Assembly: GCF_003583985.1 (NCBI RefSeq)
Contig: NZ_QXML01000010.1
Span: 62,001 to 126,000 of the forward strand
Origin: Algoriphagus lacus
Lineage (GTDB): Bacteria; Bacteroidota; Bacteroidia; Cytophagales; Cyclobacteriaceae
Direction of reading: 5' to 3'
DNA: 64,000 nucleotides
Shown: positions 36,641-45,499 of the stretch, one piece after another
Numbering within the stretch: the stretch's first letter is position 1
How the letters are laid out: each line of letters opens with the position of its first letter
The notes under the pieces: model-generated
The model's input: the letters and a program-made list of their open reading frames with translations, nothing else
Database searches by the model: none
What the model was told of the DNA's origin: nothing
Position numbers and translations under genes: made by a program

Positions 36641-38149
36641 ATGAGCCATCACCACGACGCCCCGTTGAGATCCGCCAACCGGGATCTGCAGGAAATAGAA
36701 AAGAAAATGGATCGTAGAAGGTTTCTGACCAGAACATCTTTGGGCATCGGCTCATTAGCACTGGGATCGTTGATGGGAATGGAAAAGATTTTTGCAGGAA
36801 ATCCTCAAATTCCCATTACTCCTTCAGAATCATCCAACGGTCTGACAGGTTTGCCTCATTTTATGCCCAAGGCTAAACGGATCATTTACCTGTTCCAAAG
36901 TGGTGGGCCTTCCCAGTTGGACTTGTTTGACTATAAACCAAGACTCGTGGATCTTCATGGACAGGAGCTTCCCGAATCGGTCAGAGACGGTCAGCGACTA
37001 ACGGGAATGAGTGCGGATCAGAGTTCTTTTCCTTTGACGGCCTCTGCTTTCAAATTTCAGCAATATGGGCAAAGCCGGGCTTGGGTCAGCGAATTGATGC
37101 CGCATACCGCGGAGATTGTGGATGAGCTTTGCTTTATCAAAAGCATGCAAACCGGCCAGATCAATCATGACCCTGCGATTACTTTTTTCCAAACCGGGCA
37201 TCAGCTTCCGGGCAGACCTTCGATGGGGGCTTGGCTGAGCTATGGCTTGGGTTCTGACAATCAGAATCTTCCTTCTTTCATTGTGCTGATTTCCAAAAAT
37301 GCGGTCCAGGATCAGCCACTTTATGCCAGACTTTGGGGGAATGGATTTTTGCCCTCCCAGCATCAGGGAATACAGTTTCGATCGGGAAAAGACCCAGTGC
37401 TTTACCTGGGAAACCCTGAAAATTACGACGGAAAGGACCGGAGGGAAATGCTCGACTACCTCAAATCGCTCAATGAAGTCCAGCTCGATACCTACGGAGA
37501 TCCTGAGATCAACGCCCGCATTGCCCAATATGAAATGGCTTTTCGAATGCAAACTTCTGTCCCCGAGGTGACAGACATGTCCTCCGAGCCGGATTGGGTC
37601 TATGAGATGTACGGGGAAGATAGTCGTGATCCGGGAACCTACGCAGCCAATTGCCTTATGGCGAGGAAGCTGATCGAAAAGGATGTAAAGTTTGTGCAAC
37701 TCTATCACCAGGGATGGGATCAGCATGGCAACCTGCCCGGAGGAATCAAAAATCAATGTCAAAAAACCGATCAGGCTACTGCTGCATTGATTAAGGACTT
37801 GAAGCAACGGGGTTTGTTGGAAGATACTTTGGTCGTGTGGGGAGGAGAATTTGGGAGAACGGTTTACAGTCAGGGTACGCTTTCACCGGACAATTACGGG
37901 AGAGATCATCACCCAAGGTGTTTCACCAAGTGGATGTGTGGGGCAGGAGTAAAGCCGGGATTTACCTATGGGGAGACAGATGAATTTGGCTACAATGTGG
38001 TCAAAGATCCTGTTCCAGTGCATGACTTGCAGGCTACGATATTGCATTTGTTTGGGATCGATCACGAAAAACTGACTTACAAACATCAAGGACGACGTTT
38101 CAGGCTAACTGATGTGGAGGGGCATGTGGTAAAAGGGATACTGACTTAA
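36641..38149 (+). CDS. DUF1501 protein, Tat-exported
   Basis: 502 residues, alkaline-phosphatase-superfamily fold. A twin-arginine signal follows a 20-residue extension: DRRRFLTRTSLGIGSLALG. The DUF1501 pattern is clear: AKRIIYLFQSGGPSQLDLFD, INHDPAITFFQTGHQLPGRPS and VVWGGEFGRT then GRDHHPRCF. In its usual role it accompanies PSD1-type cytochromes; activity unknown, and the catalytic residue of true phosphatases/sulfatases cannot be assigned. Confidence 0.92.
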   Translation: MSHHHDAPLRSANRDLQEIEKKMDRRRFLTRTSLGIGSLALGSLMGMEKIFAGNPQIPITPSESSNGLTGLPHFMPKAKRIIYLFQSGGPSQLDLFDYKPRLVDLHGQELPESVRDGQRLTGMSADQSSFPLTASAFKFQQYGQSRAWVSELMPHTAEIVDELCFIKSMQTGQINHDPAITFFQTGHQLPGRPSMGAWLSYGLGSDNQNLPSFIVLISKNAVQDQPLYARLWGNGFLPSQHQGIQFRSGKDPVLYLGNPENYDGKDRREMLDYLKSLNEVQLDTYGDPEINARIAQYEMAFRMQTSVPEVTDMSSEPDWVYEMYGEDSRDPGTYAANCLMARKLIEKDVKFVQLYHQGWDQHGNLPGGIKNQCQKTDQATAALIKDLKQRGLLEDTLVVWGGEFGRTVYSQGTLSPDNYGRDHHPRCFTKWMCGAGVKPGFTYGETDEFGYNVVKDPVPVHDLQATILHLFGIDHEKLTYKHQGRRFRLTDVEGHVVKGILT

Positions 38150-38305
38150 CCCGATCGAAAAATCAGTTGGATTGGCTGACCATTCTTTCCATGGAGAAAA
38201 ATTGGGGAAAGGTAAAGGTGGTTTCGTGAGGTTGATCTCACTACCAATTCAGCTGAAATATTCTTTCTGATTCTTTAACTTACTTCACGCTTTCCACCTC
38301 CGCAT

Positions 38306-39577
38306 ATGCAAAACGACCGAAGAGAATTTATGAAAAAGTCCGGATTGGCAGGACTTGGAATCATGGGTGGAAGTCTGTTGGATTTGCATGCGAACCCCAA
38401 ATCGATAAACCCCAAATTTCCTGTGAACAATCAACAAGAACTCAATCTGATCGGATCTTATGGACCCTGGGCCAAAAGCCTTAATCTGGAAAAATTACCT
38501 AGTCATTCCTTTCGGAATCCTGGAATTACAGATTTGGATACTTGGAGAACCTCTACCCGAAAGCTCGTCTCAGAGCGGATGGGTGCGGTGGAGCTGGGGT
38601 CGATTCCAAAAGTGACCGTTCATCGATCCGGAATTTATGAGGGGGTGAGTTTTGAGGAGATCAGCTACCAGTTGCCCAGTGGAAATCCGACCAAGGCAGT
38701 GATTTTGAAACCTGAAAATGCCAAAGGCAAGTTGCCGGCTATATTGGGTTTGCATTGTCATGGGGGTAATAAATTCCTGGGATTGGATAAAATCAGCCGA
38801 ACCCGGGCAGATCTTCCATCCTACATTGTTGACCACCACGACACCTATTACGAAGGCCGAGCCTGGGCCAATGAGGCAGCCAAGCTGGGCTATGTGGTGA
38901 TGGTTCATGATGCTTTTGCTTTTGGCAGTAGGAGAGTGATGCTGGAAGATGTTCCTGAAAGCATCCGTCAGGGAATCACAGATTTCAGTTTGGATACTGA
39001 AGAAAAGATCAATGCCTACAATTCCTGGGCATCCAATCACGAACACATTTTGGCCAAGTCACTATTTTGCGCTGGGACGAGTTGGCCGGCGGTTTTTCTG
39101 GCTGAAGATCAGATGGCTTTGAGCATTTTAGCCGCTCGTGAGGATGTCGATGACACCAAGTTGGGATGTGCCGGACTTTCCGGAGGAGGACTTCGAACCG
39201 TGATGTTGGGAGGGTTGGATCCCCGAATTTCCTGCGCTGTAGCTGTTGGATTTATGACGACTTGGACTGATCTGTTGCTTTACAAATCCTACACCCATAC
39301 TTGGATGTCCTATGTTCCGATTCTACCCAAGGAATTGGATTTTCCTGAAATCTTGAGTTTGAGAGCACCCTTGCCCACTTTGGTGCTCAATGACATCGAG
39401 GACAATCTGTTTACCCTGTCCGAAATGAAAAAGGCGGACCAAATCCTTGGAGAAGTCTACGCAAAAGCTAAGGCGACAGACCGGTACCGATGCACTTTCC
39501 ATCCCGGTCCTCACAAGTTTGACAAAGCCATGCAGGAAGAAGCCTTTGCTTGGTTTGACCAGTGGTTGAAGGCATGA
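38306..39577 (+). CDS. Tat-exported alpha/beta hydrolase, acetylxylan-esterase/dienelactone-hydrolase-like
   Basis: 423 residues with a Tat signal (DRREFMKKSGLAGLGIMGG). The nucleophile elbow is GLSGGG in GCAGLSGGGLRTVMLGG; the conserved HCHGG in ILGLHCHGG is the oxyanion region and HPGPHKFD near the end holds the probable catalytic histidine. The pattern is that of large CE7/DLH-like secreted esterases, which de-acetylate polysaccharides. It follows the PSD1/DUF1501 pair with a 156-base gap. Confidence 0.85.
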   Translation: MQNDRREFMKKSGLAGLGIMGGSLLDLHANPKSINPKFPVNNQQELNLIGSYGPWAKSLNLEKLPSHSFRNPGITDLDTWRTSTRKLVSERMGAVELGSIPKVTVHRSGIYEGVSFEEISYQLPSGNPTKAVILKPENAKGKLPAILGLHCHGGNKFLGLDKISRTRADLPSYIVDHHDTYYEGRAWANEAAKLGYVVMVHDAFAFGSRRVMLEDVPESIRQGITDFSLDTEEKINAYNSWASNHEHILAKSLFCAGTSWPAVFLAEDQMALSILAAREDVDDTKLGCAGLSGGGLRTVMLGGLDPRISCAVAVGFMTTWTDLLLYKSYTHTWMSYVPILPKELDFPEILSLRAPLPTLVLNDIEDNLFTLSEMKKADQILGEVYAKAKATDRYRCTFHPGPHKFDKAMQEEAFAWFDQWLKA

Positions 39578-39581
39578 TTTT

Positions 39582-39640
39582 GGTCAACGGTCGACTGTCC
39601 ACGGTCGACAGCGGTTGACTTTCGTCCGTGGACTGTGGAC
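39582..39640. repeat. Short GTCGAC/GTGGAC repeat cluster
   Basis: ACGGTCGAC occurs at 39587-39595 and 39601-39609; GTCCACGG (39597-39604) and CCGTGGAC (39626-39633) are inverted; TGTGGAC follows at 39634-39640. The stretch lies between two convergent genes and can form several alternative hairpins, without a clear T-tract. Confidence 0.6.
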
Positions 39641-39645
39641 TGATT

Positions 39646-42600
39646 TTACTCCACCTGTTTGTTGGTTTTGAGGTAGCCGATCAGGTTGACGATTTCGGTT
39701 TGGGACAGGTTTTCAAATAACCCGGAAGGCATCATCGATACGTCTGTCACCTCCCGGGAAAGGATGGCGGATTTGTTGATGATCAGCTGGTCCTGACCGA
39801 CTATCCTCAGGGTGATTTGACGGTCGTTTTCCGCAATGATATTTCCGGAGTAGGTCCTTCCATCCCGGGTATTGATCACCACCATTTTGTAATCGTCCTG
39901 AATTTCCGCACTGGGTTCGAGTACATTCATGAGGATGTATTCCGGATCGGTACGGTTGGAACCGGTGAGGTCAGGACCGATGATTCCACCTTCCCCATAC
40001 ATTTTGTGGCAGCTTCCACAGGATTTGGCAAAGACAGTTTTTCCTGATTTCAGATTGGCTGAACCTAGAGCAGTAGGAGTGATCATAGCCCGGTATTTAT
40101 CGTAAGCTGCTTGGTTGCTTGGGACAGACTCGATCGGTCCCCATACTTCAATAAACCCGCTGCCTACCACCCGAAGCAGTTGTCTTGCCACGCTGGCAGG
40201 AACTTCAGATTTGGCGATTTTTTTGGATTTGATTTCCTGGGTCAGCATGTTTCCATAGCGTGCTCGGGAGGAAAGGGTTTGCATGGCTTCCAATTTTTCC
40301 TCCGGGGAAAATTTGGGATAGCTGTCCAAAAGCAATTTACCCAAAGGCTCACTGTCAAAAGCTGCTATTGATCGAATGGCCTCTTTTCTAAGTGCTGTTT
40401 CCTGCATTAACCCCGGGATTTCTGCAGGCAATGCTTTTTGCTGTTGGGCTGTTAGGGTTTGCAGGGCTTTCTTTCTCTGGTCGGTTGGCAGATTTTTGTT
40501 TTTCAGGGTAGCAAATGCCCGTTGAGTGGCTTCCGTATCTCCAAAAAGTCCGGAAATCTCCAAGGCCAAGGACTGTTTCTTTCCTCCTGATTTTTGAAGA
40601 TTGGTTGCAACAGTCTTCCAGTTGGCAGGTGTTTTCAAATCTGTCCGTCCTTCCATTCCGCTCAGCATCCCTGCCATCAATAATTCAGTGTTTGGACCGC
40701 CTTTTCCGATGAGTGCTACGAGTTTTTCCAACTGATTTCCATCCACTGCTCGCCTTGCCATATTCTGGGTGACGAAGGTAAGTTTGGAGATAGGTGCCAG
40801 TTCCAGGAATTTATCGGGACTTCCGGCAAAGAGGGGCTCGATTCCATACCAGAGCATTTTGGGGAGATTGTGGTCTTTTTCATCCTCCGCATGCTGAATC
40901 AGGCTGGAAGCCAGCGACCATTTTTCTGATACCGGGATCCGCTGCAATGCGGCGGCGAGATAAAGCCGAACCACAGGTGAAGGATCAGATTTAGCCATGG
41001 ATTTGAATTTGGCCAGGGCTTCCGGGGAAGGTTTGAGGTCTTCGCAAAGCAACTGAATGGACCAAGCGCGAATATAGGGATCTTGGTCTGAGAGCGATCC
41101 GACCAGATCCTTCACCGAAAAACCTCCCGTCTGATGAAGTGTCCACATGGCTCTTAGTCTCCAGTCGGTGTTTTTTTCTTTTGTGAAAATAGTCCTCAAG
41201 GCGGCATTTGTTTCGGGCTGAAGTTTTTTGTTCACGGCACGTTTGTGAAGAATCCCCCTAGCTCGGCGTGCATGCCAGTCGGAAGGATTGGTTTGGAGTG
41301 CCACCAATTGGGCATCGGTCATTTTATTTAAATCCGAATACCTTCCTGGGAAGTTTTGGGCAAGGGATTTTTCAGGCATGATCCGGAATATCCGGCCTGT
41401 TTTTTCATTCAGAACTTCCTTTCCGCAGATGTCCGCATCGTGCCAGTCCAGTGCATAGAGTCCGCCATCAGGACCGATTTCCATGCTAAAACCCACCCAT
41501 TGGGCGTTGTTGGCCATCATAAACTCATCGCCGTGCTTTCCCTCAAAACCTGAACCTTTGGGGATCAAAATATCGGAAAGGACTCCATGCTCATGGATAT
41601 TGGCCATGAATATCCGTCCCTGTTCTTCCTTGGGAAAGGCATCTGATTGGTACACACGAGCACCGCCGTGGGCAGAGCGGTGGCTATGGTTGGCTATGGT
41701 TTTGATGTCCTCATAGACATAGGGGTTGAAATGCTGTCCGCCCTGACGATGGTAAATTCCGCCCGGAATCACATGCCAAAGGTGAGGAATCACGCAGGCA
41801 CTCATGAACAGTTGGCCTTTGGCATCGTAGTCGATCCCCCAGGGATTGCTGAATCCATGTGCCACGACTTCGAAGCGGTCCTTGACTGGATGATAGCGCC
41901 ATACTCCACCGTTAATGTCCACTCCCTCTTTTTCCAGGAGATCTTCGGGAAAAGGATCTTTGTGGTAGTATAGTTTTGCGTCACCTTCACCCTTGGGCTT
42001 TCGGATTTTGGACGGAGTGGCAAAACCCTGAAGCCCGTAAAGCCATCCATCCGGTCCCCAGTGCAAACTGTTGAGCGTCTCGTGGCGGTCCCGGATTCCC
42101 CAACCCGTAAGCAGGATTTCAATCTTGTCCAAGTCCGCTTTGTCATCCCCATTTTTGTCAGGGACAAAAATCAGGTTAGGCGGTGCGCCGATAAATACTC
42201 CGTCAAAACCCACAGCAAGGGCTGCGGGAAAGGCCAAGCCCTCCATGAATACCTTCTGACTGTCGGCTACTCCGTCTCCGTCGGTATCTTCCAAAATCAG
42301 GATTCTACTGTCACCGGAATTGGAAAAACCGTAGCCTCGGGATTCGTAATCTTTGTTTTCTGCAATCCAAAGTCTGCCCCGATCATCCCAGCAAAAAGCC
42401 ATGGGCTGGGTCATCATGGGTTCGGAAGCCCAGACATTCACTTTGTATCCGGGCTTGATGGTCATGGCATCCACGGCTTCCTGGGCGGTAAGAAATTTGG
42501 CATTTCGACCTTCCTCCTGAGCGAGACCCCAGAGTTCGGTAGTACTGTACATGCCTTCCCGCCCTGAGAATTTACCCCAGGATTCGGTCAGTTTCAGGTC

Positions 42601-43482
42601 ATTTGCTTCGCCGGTATAGACCAGCAGGCGGAGTTTAATAGACTCGGTTTTTCCAGCCTCGATCACCCAATCTCCATCCCGGGTAAAGGCTGGACCCAAT
42701 CCCAGCTGACCATCTACCCGCCATTTATTGGGGTAGCCCCGGTTTTCAGGATGGTCGAAAATCGCCACGTTGGCCCGGTCTTCTCTACCTTCGATTTTCA
42801 TTCCCACATTGATCCACATGGAGGGTTGGCCTTCTGCCTGGGCATTTTTCTGTCGTGCAGCATTGATGATTTCACCGTCGATTCCTTCTTTCCAAGGCAT
42901 TCGAAGGAAAAGGCTTCCGTAGTCGTATTGGCCGATGGTCACTTCGGTTTTGGCTTCGCCCTTCCATTCCAAATCCAGGGAATATTCCCCATTCACTTCA
43001 CTTAGGCTCCAATTTTGGGTTTCTTCCATAACCGGATTTCCCAATGAATCCAACAGCTGATAAATAGTCTGCCACTTGACTTGTTCCCCGGTTTCCTCAA
43101 GGATGTTCAAGGCGATTTTTCTCCAATAATCCCCCTGGGGGTTATGAAAGTAATCCCGACCATTGACTCTGGTCAAACCCCAATAGAGTCCGGTCTGATG
43201 CTTGTGGTGTCCGGGACTGTATTCGGTCAAAACACCCTTGCCATCCGGTGCTAGAATCGGATGGATGTAGGGTCTGAAATCTTCCTTTGCATTTTGAACG
43301 AGAATAGGATCGGTCTCGCCCTTCCTCAAAACCGAGATGTTTCCATCTGCATCGTTTTGGACCAAGGTAAAAACAGTGGGTTGGGTGGAGGTAGTTGATT
43401 CGGAAGATCCCTTTGGTTTGCAGGCTAAAAAGCAGGAAAAAAGCAAAGTCCAAAGGATTAGGGGCTTCAAGTGAAGGTTCAT
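39646..43482 (-). CDS. PmoA-like/PVC-type propeller-HEAT-cytochrome c fusion lipoprotein
   Basis: 1278 residues, lipoprotein signal ending FLAC. Residues about 35-310 match DUF6807/PmoA-like proteins (SPGHHKHQTGLYWG, FDHPENRGYP). Residues about 330-740 are a beta-propeller of the PVC-type membrane-bound dehydrogenase class (GYKVNVWASEP, FCWDDRGRLWIAE, DTDGDGVAD). Residues about 760-1130 look like HEAT repeats. The C-terminal cytochrome c has CGSCHKMYGEGGIIGPDL. The separate pieces are known from planctomycete sugar oxidation loci; the four-part fusion suggests a single periplasmic or outer-membrane oxidoreductase scaffold acting on a sugar derivative. Confidence 0.9.
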   Translation of the reverse strand: MNLHLKPLILWTLLFSCFLACKPKGSSESTTSTQPTVFTLVQNDADGNISVLRKGETDPILVQNAKEDFRPYIHPILAPDGKGVLTEYSPGHHKHQTGLYWGLTRVNGRDYFHNPQGDYWRKIALNILEETGEQVKWQTIYQLLDSLGNPVMEETQNWSLSEVNGEYSLDLEWKGEAKTEVTIGQYDYGSLFLRMPWKEGIDGEIINAARQKNAQAEGQPSMWINVGMKIEGREDRANVAIFDHPENRGYPNKWRVDGQLGLGPAFTRDGDWVIEAGKTESIKLRLLVYTGEANDLKLTESWGKFSGREGMYSTTELWGLAQEEGRNAKFLTAQEAVDAMTIKPGYKVNVWASEPMMTQPMAFCWDDRGRLWIAENKDYESRGYGFSNSGDSRILILEDTDGDGVADSQKVFMEGLAFPAALAVGFDGVFIGAPPNLIFVPDKNGDDKADLDKIEILLTGWGIRDRHETLNSLHWGPDGWLYGLQGFATPSKIRKPKGEGDAKLYYHKDPFPEDLLEKEGVDINGGVWRYHPVKDRFEVVAHGFSNPWGIDYDAKGQLFMSACVIPHLWHVIPGGIYHRQGGQHFNPYVYEDIKTIANHSHRSAHGGARVYQSDAFPKEEQGRIFMANIHEHGVLSDILIPKGSGFEGKHGDEFMMANNAQWVGFSMEIGPDGGLYALDWHDADICGKEVLNEKTGRIFRIMPEKSLAQNFPGRYSDLNKMTDAQLVALQTNPSDWHARRARGILHKRAVNKKLQPETNAALRTIFTKEKNTDWRLRAMWTLHQTGGFSVKDLVGSLSDQDPYIRAWSIQLLCEDLKPSPEALAKFKSMAKSDPSPVVRLYLAAALQRIPVSEKWSLASSLIQHAEDEKDHNLPKMLWYGIEPLFAGSPDKFLELAPISKLTFVTQNMARRAVDGNQLEKLVALIGKGGPNTELLMAGMLSGMEGRTDLKTPANWKTVATNLQKSGGKKQSLALEISGLFGDTEATQRAFATLKNKNLPTDQRKKALQTLTAQQQKALPAEIPGLMQETALRKEAIRSIAAFDSEPLGKLLLDSYPKFSPEEKLEAMQTLSSRARYGNMLTQEIKSKKIAKSEVPASVARQLLRVVGSGFIEVWGPIESVPSNQAAYDKYRAMITPTALGSANLKSGKTVFAKSCGSCHKMYGEGGIIGPDLTGSNRTDPEYILMNVLEPSAEIQDDYKMVVINTRDGRTYSGNIIAENDRQITLRIVGQDQLIINKSAILSREVTDVSMMPSGLFENLSQTEIVNLIGYLKTNKQVE

Positions 43483-43597
43483 AGCGTTGGGCTGGTTGGG
43501 TTTACTGGTTCAGTCTCTAGATCTGGGGACTGGAAGTAATTCTTAAGATAAGAAATGTGCGGTAATTAAATAACCGGGAAGCTGCCTGGATGGAATC

Positions 43598-44131
43598 TTG
43601 AAAAAGTTAATTTACTTCAGCCAAAATTTCCTAAGAAACTTGAACAGCTTGATCCTTCGAAAAGCCAATCCAGAAGATTCTCCTTTCCTCTGGAACATCA
43701 TCGAACCGATTATCCGAAGCGGGGAGACTTATGTTTTTGACCCAAATTCCAGTAGAGAAAAGATGCTTGACTATTGGTTGGCAGACGATAAGCAAACCTA
43801 TGTTGCTGAGCAGGATGGGGAAATTGTCGGGACATTTTTCCTCAAAACCAATCAGCCGGATCGTGGATCTCATGTGGTGAATGCCGGCTTCATGGTGAGT
43901 CCCGAATCTTCCGGAAAAGGAATCGGAAAGGCAATGGCTGAGTTTTCCTTTGAAGAAGCCAGGCGGCTAGGCTACCATGCCATGCAGTTTAATTACGTGA
44001 TCAAGTCCAATAGCTCAGCCGTTGCACTCTGGAAGAAAATGGGGTTTGAGATCGTAGGGGAAATTCCCGAGGCTTTTTTCCATCCCAAACTTGGACTGAC
44101 CAATGTCTACGTGATGTACCGGAAACTTTGA
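43598..44131 (+). CDS. GNAT-family N-acetyltransferase
   Basis: About 160-177 residues; the start is uncertain because only TTG codons are available (43598, 43640, 43649). I favour a start near LILRKANPED, the usual beginning of the GNAT fold. Acetyl-CoA motif A is in VSPESSGKGIGKAMAEFSFE, with ALWKKMGFEIVGEIP as the closing strand. Substrate unknown. Confidence 0.85.
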   Translation: MKKLIYFSQNFLRNLNSLILRKANPEDSPFLWNIIEPIIRSGETYVFDPNSSREKMLDYWLADDKQTYVAEQDGEIVGTFFLKTNQPDRGSHVVNAGFMVSPESSGKGIGKAMAEFSFEEARRLGYHAMQFNYVIKSNSSAVALWKKMGFEIVGEIPEAFFHPKLGLTNVYVMYRKL

Positions 44132-44161
44132 ATAATTACTTCTGTCTAAAAATCCAATCCA

Positions 44162-45310
44162 ATGAATTCATATTCTTTTGTCATTCTGGGAGGTGGAATT
44201 GCCGGACTGACAACCGCTATTGCCTTGAAGAAAATCGGGATTGATGCCATGGTCATGGAAGCTGCCATCGAAATCAAGCCTGTCGGTGCAGGACTGGCTT
44301 TGGCCGCAAATGCCATGATGGCTCTCCGAAAAATCGGCGTCGCGGATCAGGTAATCCGGGAAGGACGGGAGTTGAAGGCGTTTTCCATTTATGATCAAAA
44401 GGGTAAACTCATTAGCCGGACGGATACCGATCCTGCCAATTCAAGATATGGGATCAGTAATTTCACCATTCATCGGGCTGATTTGCATCGGGTTTTGTTG
44501 GCTCAGCTTGATCCGAGAAACGTCCTGACCGGAAAGCGATCGGTGGATTTTACTGAGGATTCTGAAGGCTTTTTGGTCCGGTTTGAGGATGGAGATCAAA
44601 TCCGTGCAAAATACCTGATTGTGGCGGAGGGGATTCATTCACCAATTCGAAGAAAACTGATTCCAAGTCAAAAAATCCGCTATTCAGGCTATACTTGCTG
44701 GAGAGGCATCATGGATAATTCCGACTTGAACATCGCCGAAACTTCGGAAACCTGGGGCAAAAAAGGAAGGTTTGGAGTCACTCCCTTGGCAAAGAATCAG
44801 GTCTATTGGTATGCCTGCATCAATGCGGCTGGGATAAATTCTCCGCTGAAAAACTTCACGAAAGCCGATTTGGAGGAGAACTTTAAAGACTTTCACTTCC
44901 CAATTCCCCAAGTGCTGGCAGGTACCAAGCCGGATCAGATCATTTGGAATGACATCATTGATCTTGATCCCTTGCCTCGTTTTGCTTTTGGAAACCTGGT
45001 TCTGATCGGTGATGCGGCACATGCCACAACGCCGAATATGGGGCAGGGTGCATGTATGGCTATTGAAGATGCGGCAATTTTAGCAAGTTGTTTGGAAAAT
45101 AATCCGAAGCCAATCCAAGCTTTTGAGCTTTTTGAAAAGAGACGACTTTCACGCACTCATCGGATTGTGCAGGATTCGTGGAGGTTGGGGATTATCGCCC
45201 AACTTGAAAATCCTTTGTTGATGACCTTGAGGAATACATTTTTTCGGATGATTCCCAGAAAGGTGACCCAAAAGCAGATTGAGACCTTGTATCAGGTGGA
45301 CCTTTCCTAA
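44162..45310 (+). CDS. FAD-dependent monooxygenase (PHBH-type)
   Basis: 382 residues. The Rossmann FAD motif is ILGGGIAGLTTAIALKKIG, the mid DG motif is KYLIVAEGIHSPIR, and the second FAD motif is GDAAHATTPNMGQGACMAIEDA. Aromatic-ring or related hydroxylases of this class take NAD(P)H and O2. It could be a zeaxanthin epoxidase-like or hydroxylase enzyme; no pathway genes identify the substrate. It follows the GNAT gene by 30 bases. Confidence 0.88.
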   Translation: MNSYSFVILGGGIAGLTTAIALKKIGIDAMVMEAAIEIKPVGAGLALAANAMMALRKIGVADQVIREGRELKAFSIYDQKGKLISRTDTDPANSRYGISNFTIHRADLHRVLLAQLDPRNVLTGKRSVDFTEDSEGFLVRFEDGDQIRAKYLIVAEGIHSPIRRKLIPSQKIRYSGYTCWRGIMDNSDLNIAETSETWGKKGRFGVTPLAKNQVYWYACINAAGINSPLKNFTKADLEENFKDFHFPIPQVLAGTKPDQIIWNDIIDLDPLPRFAFGNLVLIGDAAHATTPNMGQGACMAIEDAAILASCLENNPKPIQAFELFEKRRLSRTHRIVQDSWRLGIIAQLENPLLMTLRNTFFRMIPRKVTQKQIETLYQVDLS

Positions 45311-45499
45311 CCGGAACAAATCCCACGGCGACTAGGGTGAGTGGAGATTTAATTTCTGAAAGCAATTCTTTTAGGTAGTTTGGGATTTATGGAATTTAAC
45401 CCCGTTTGACTCCTAATTTTTCTAACAATCCGAATTTAGCTTGGCGGTCTTAGCCCGTAAGGTTATTTTCAGCCCCTAATTAATTAGCTACTTTATTTT

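Noticed and set aside
36998..37807. A 269-codon - strand frame inside the DUF1501 gene
   Set aside because: It is antisense to a clear DUF1501 protein and has no recognisable domain. Treated as a shadow.
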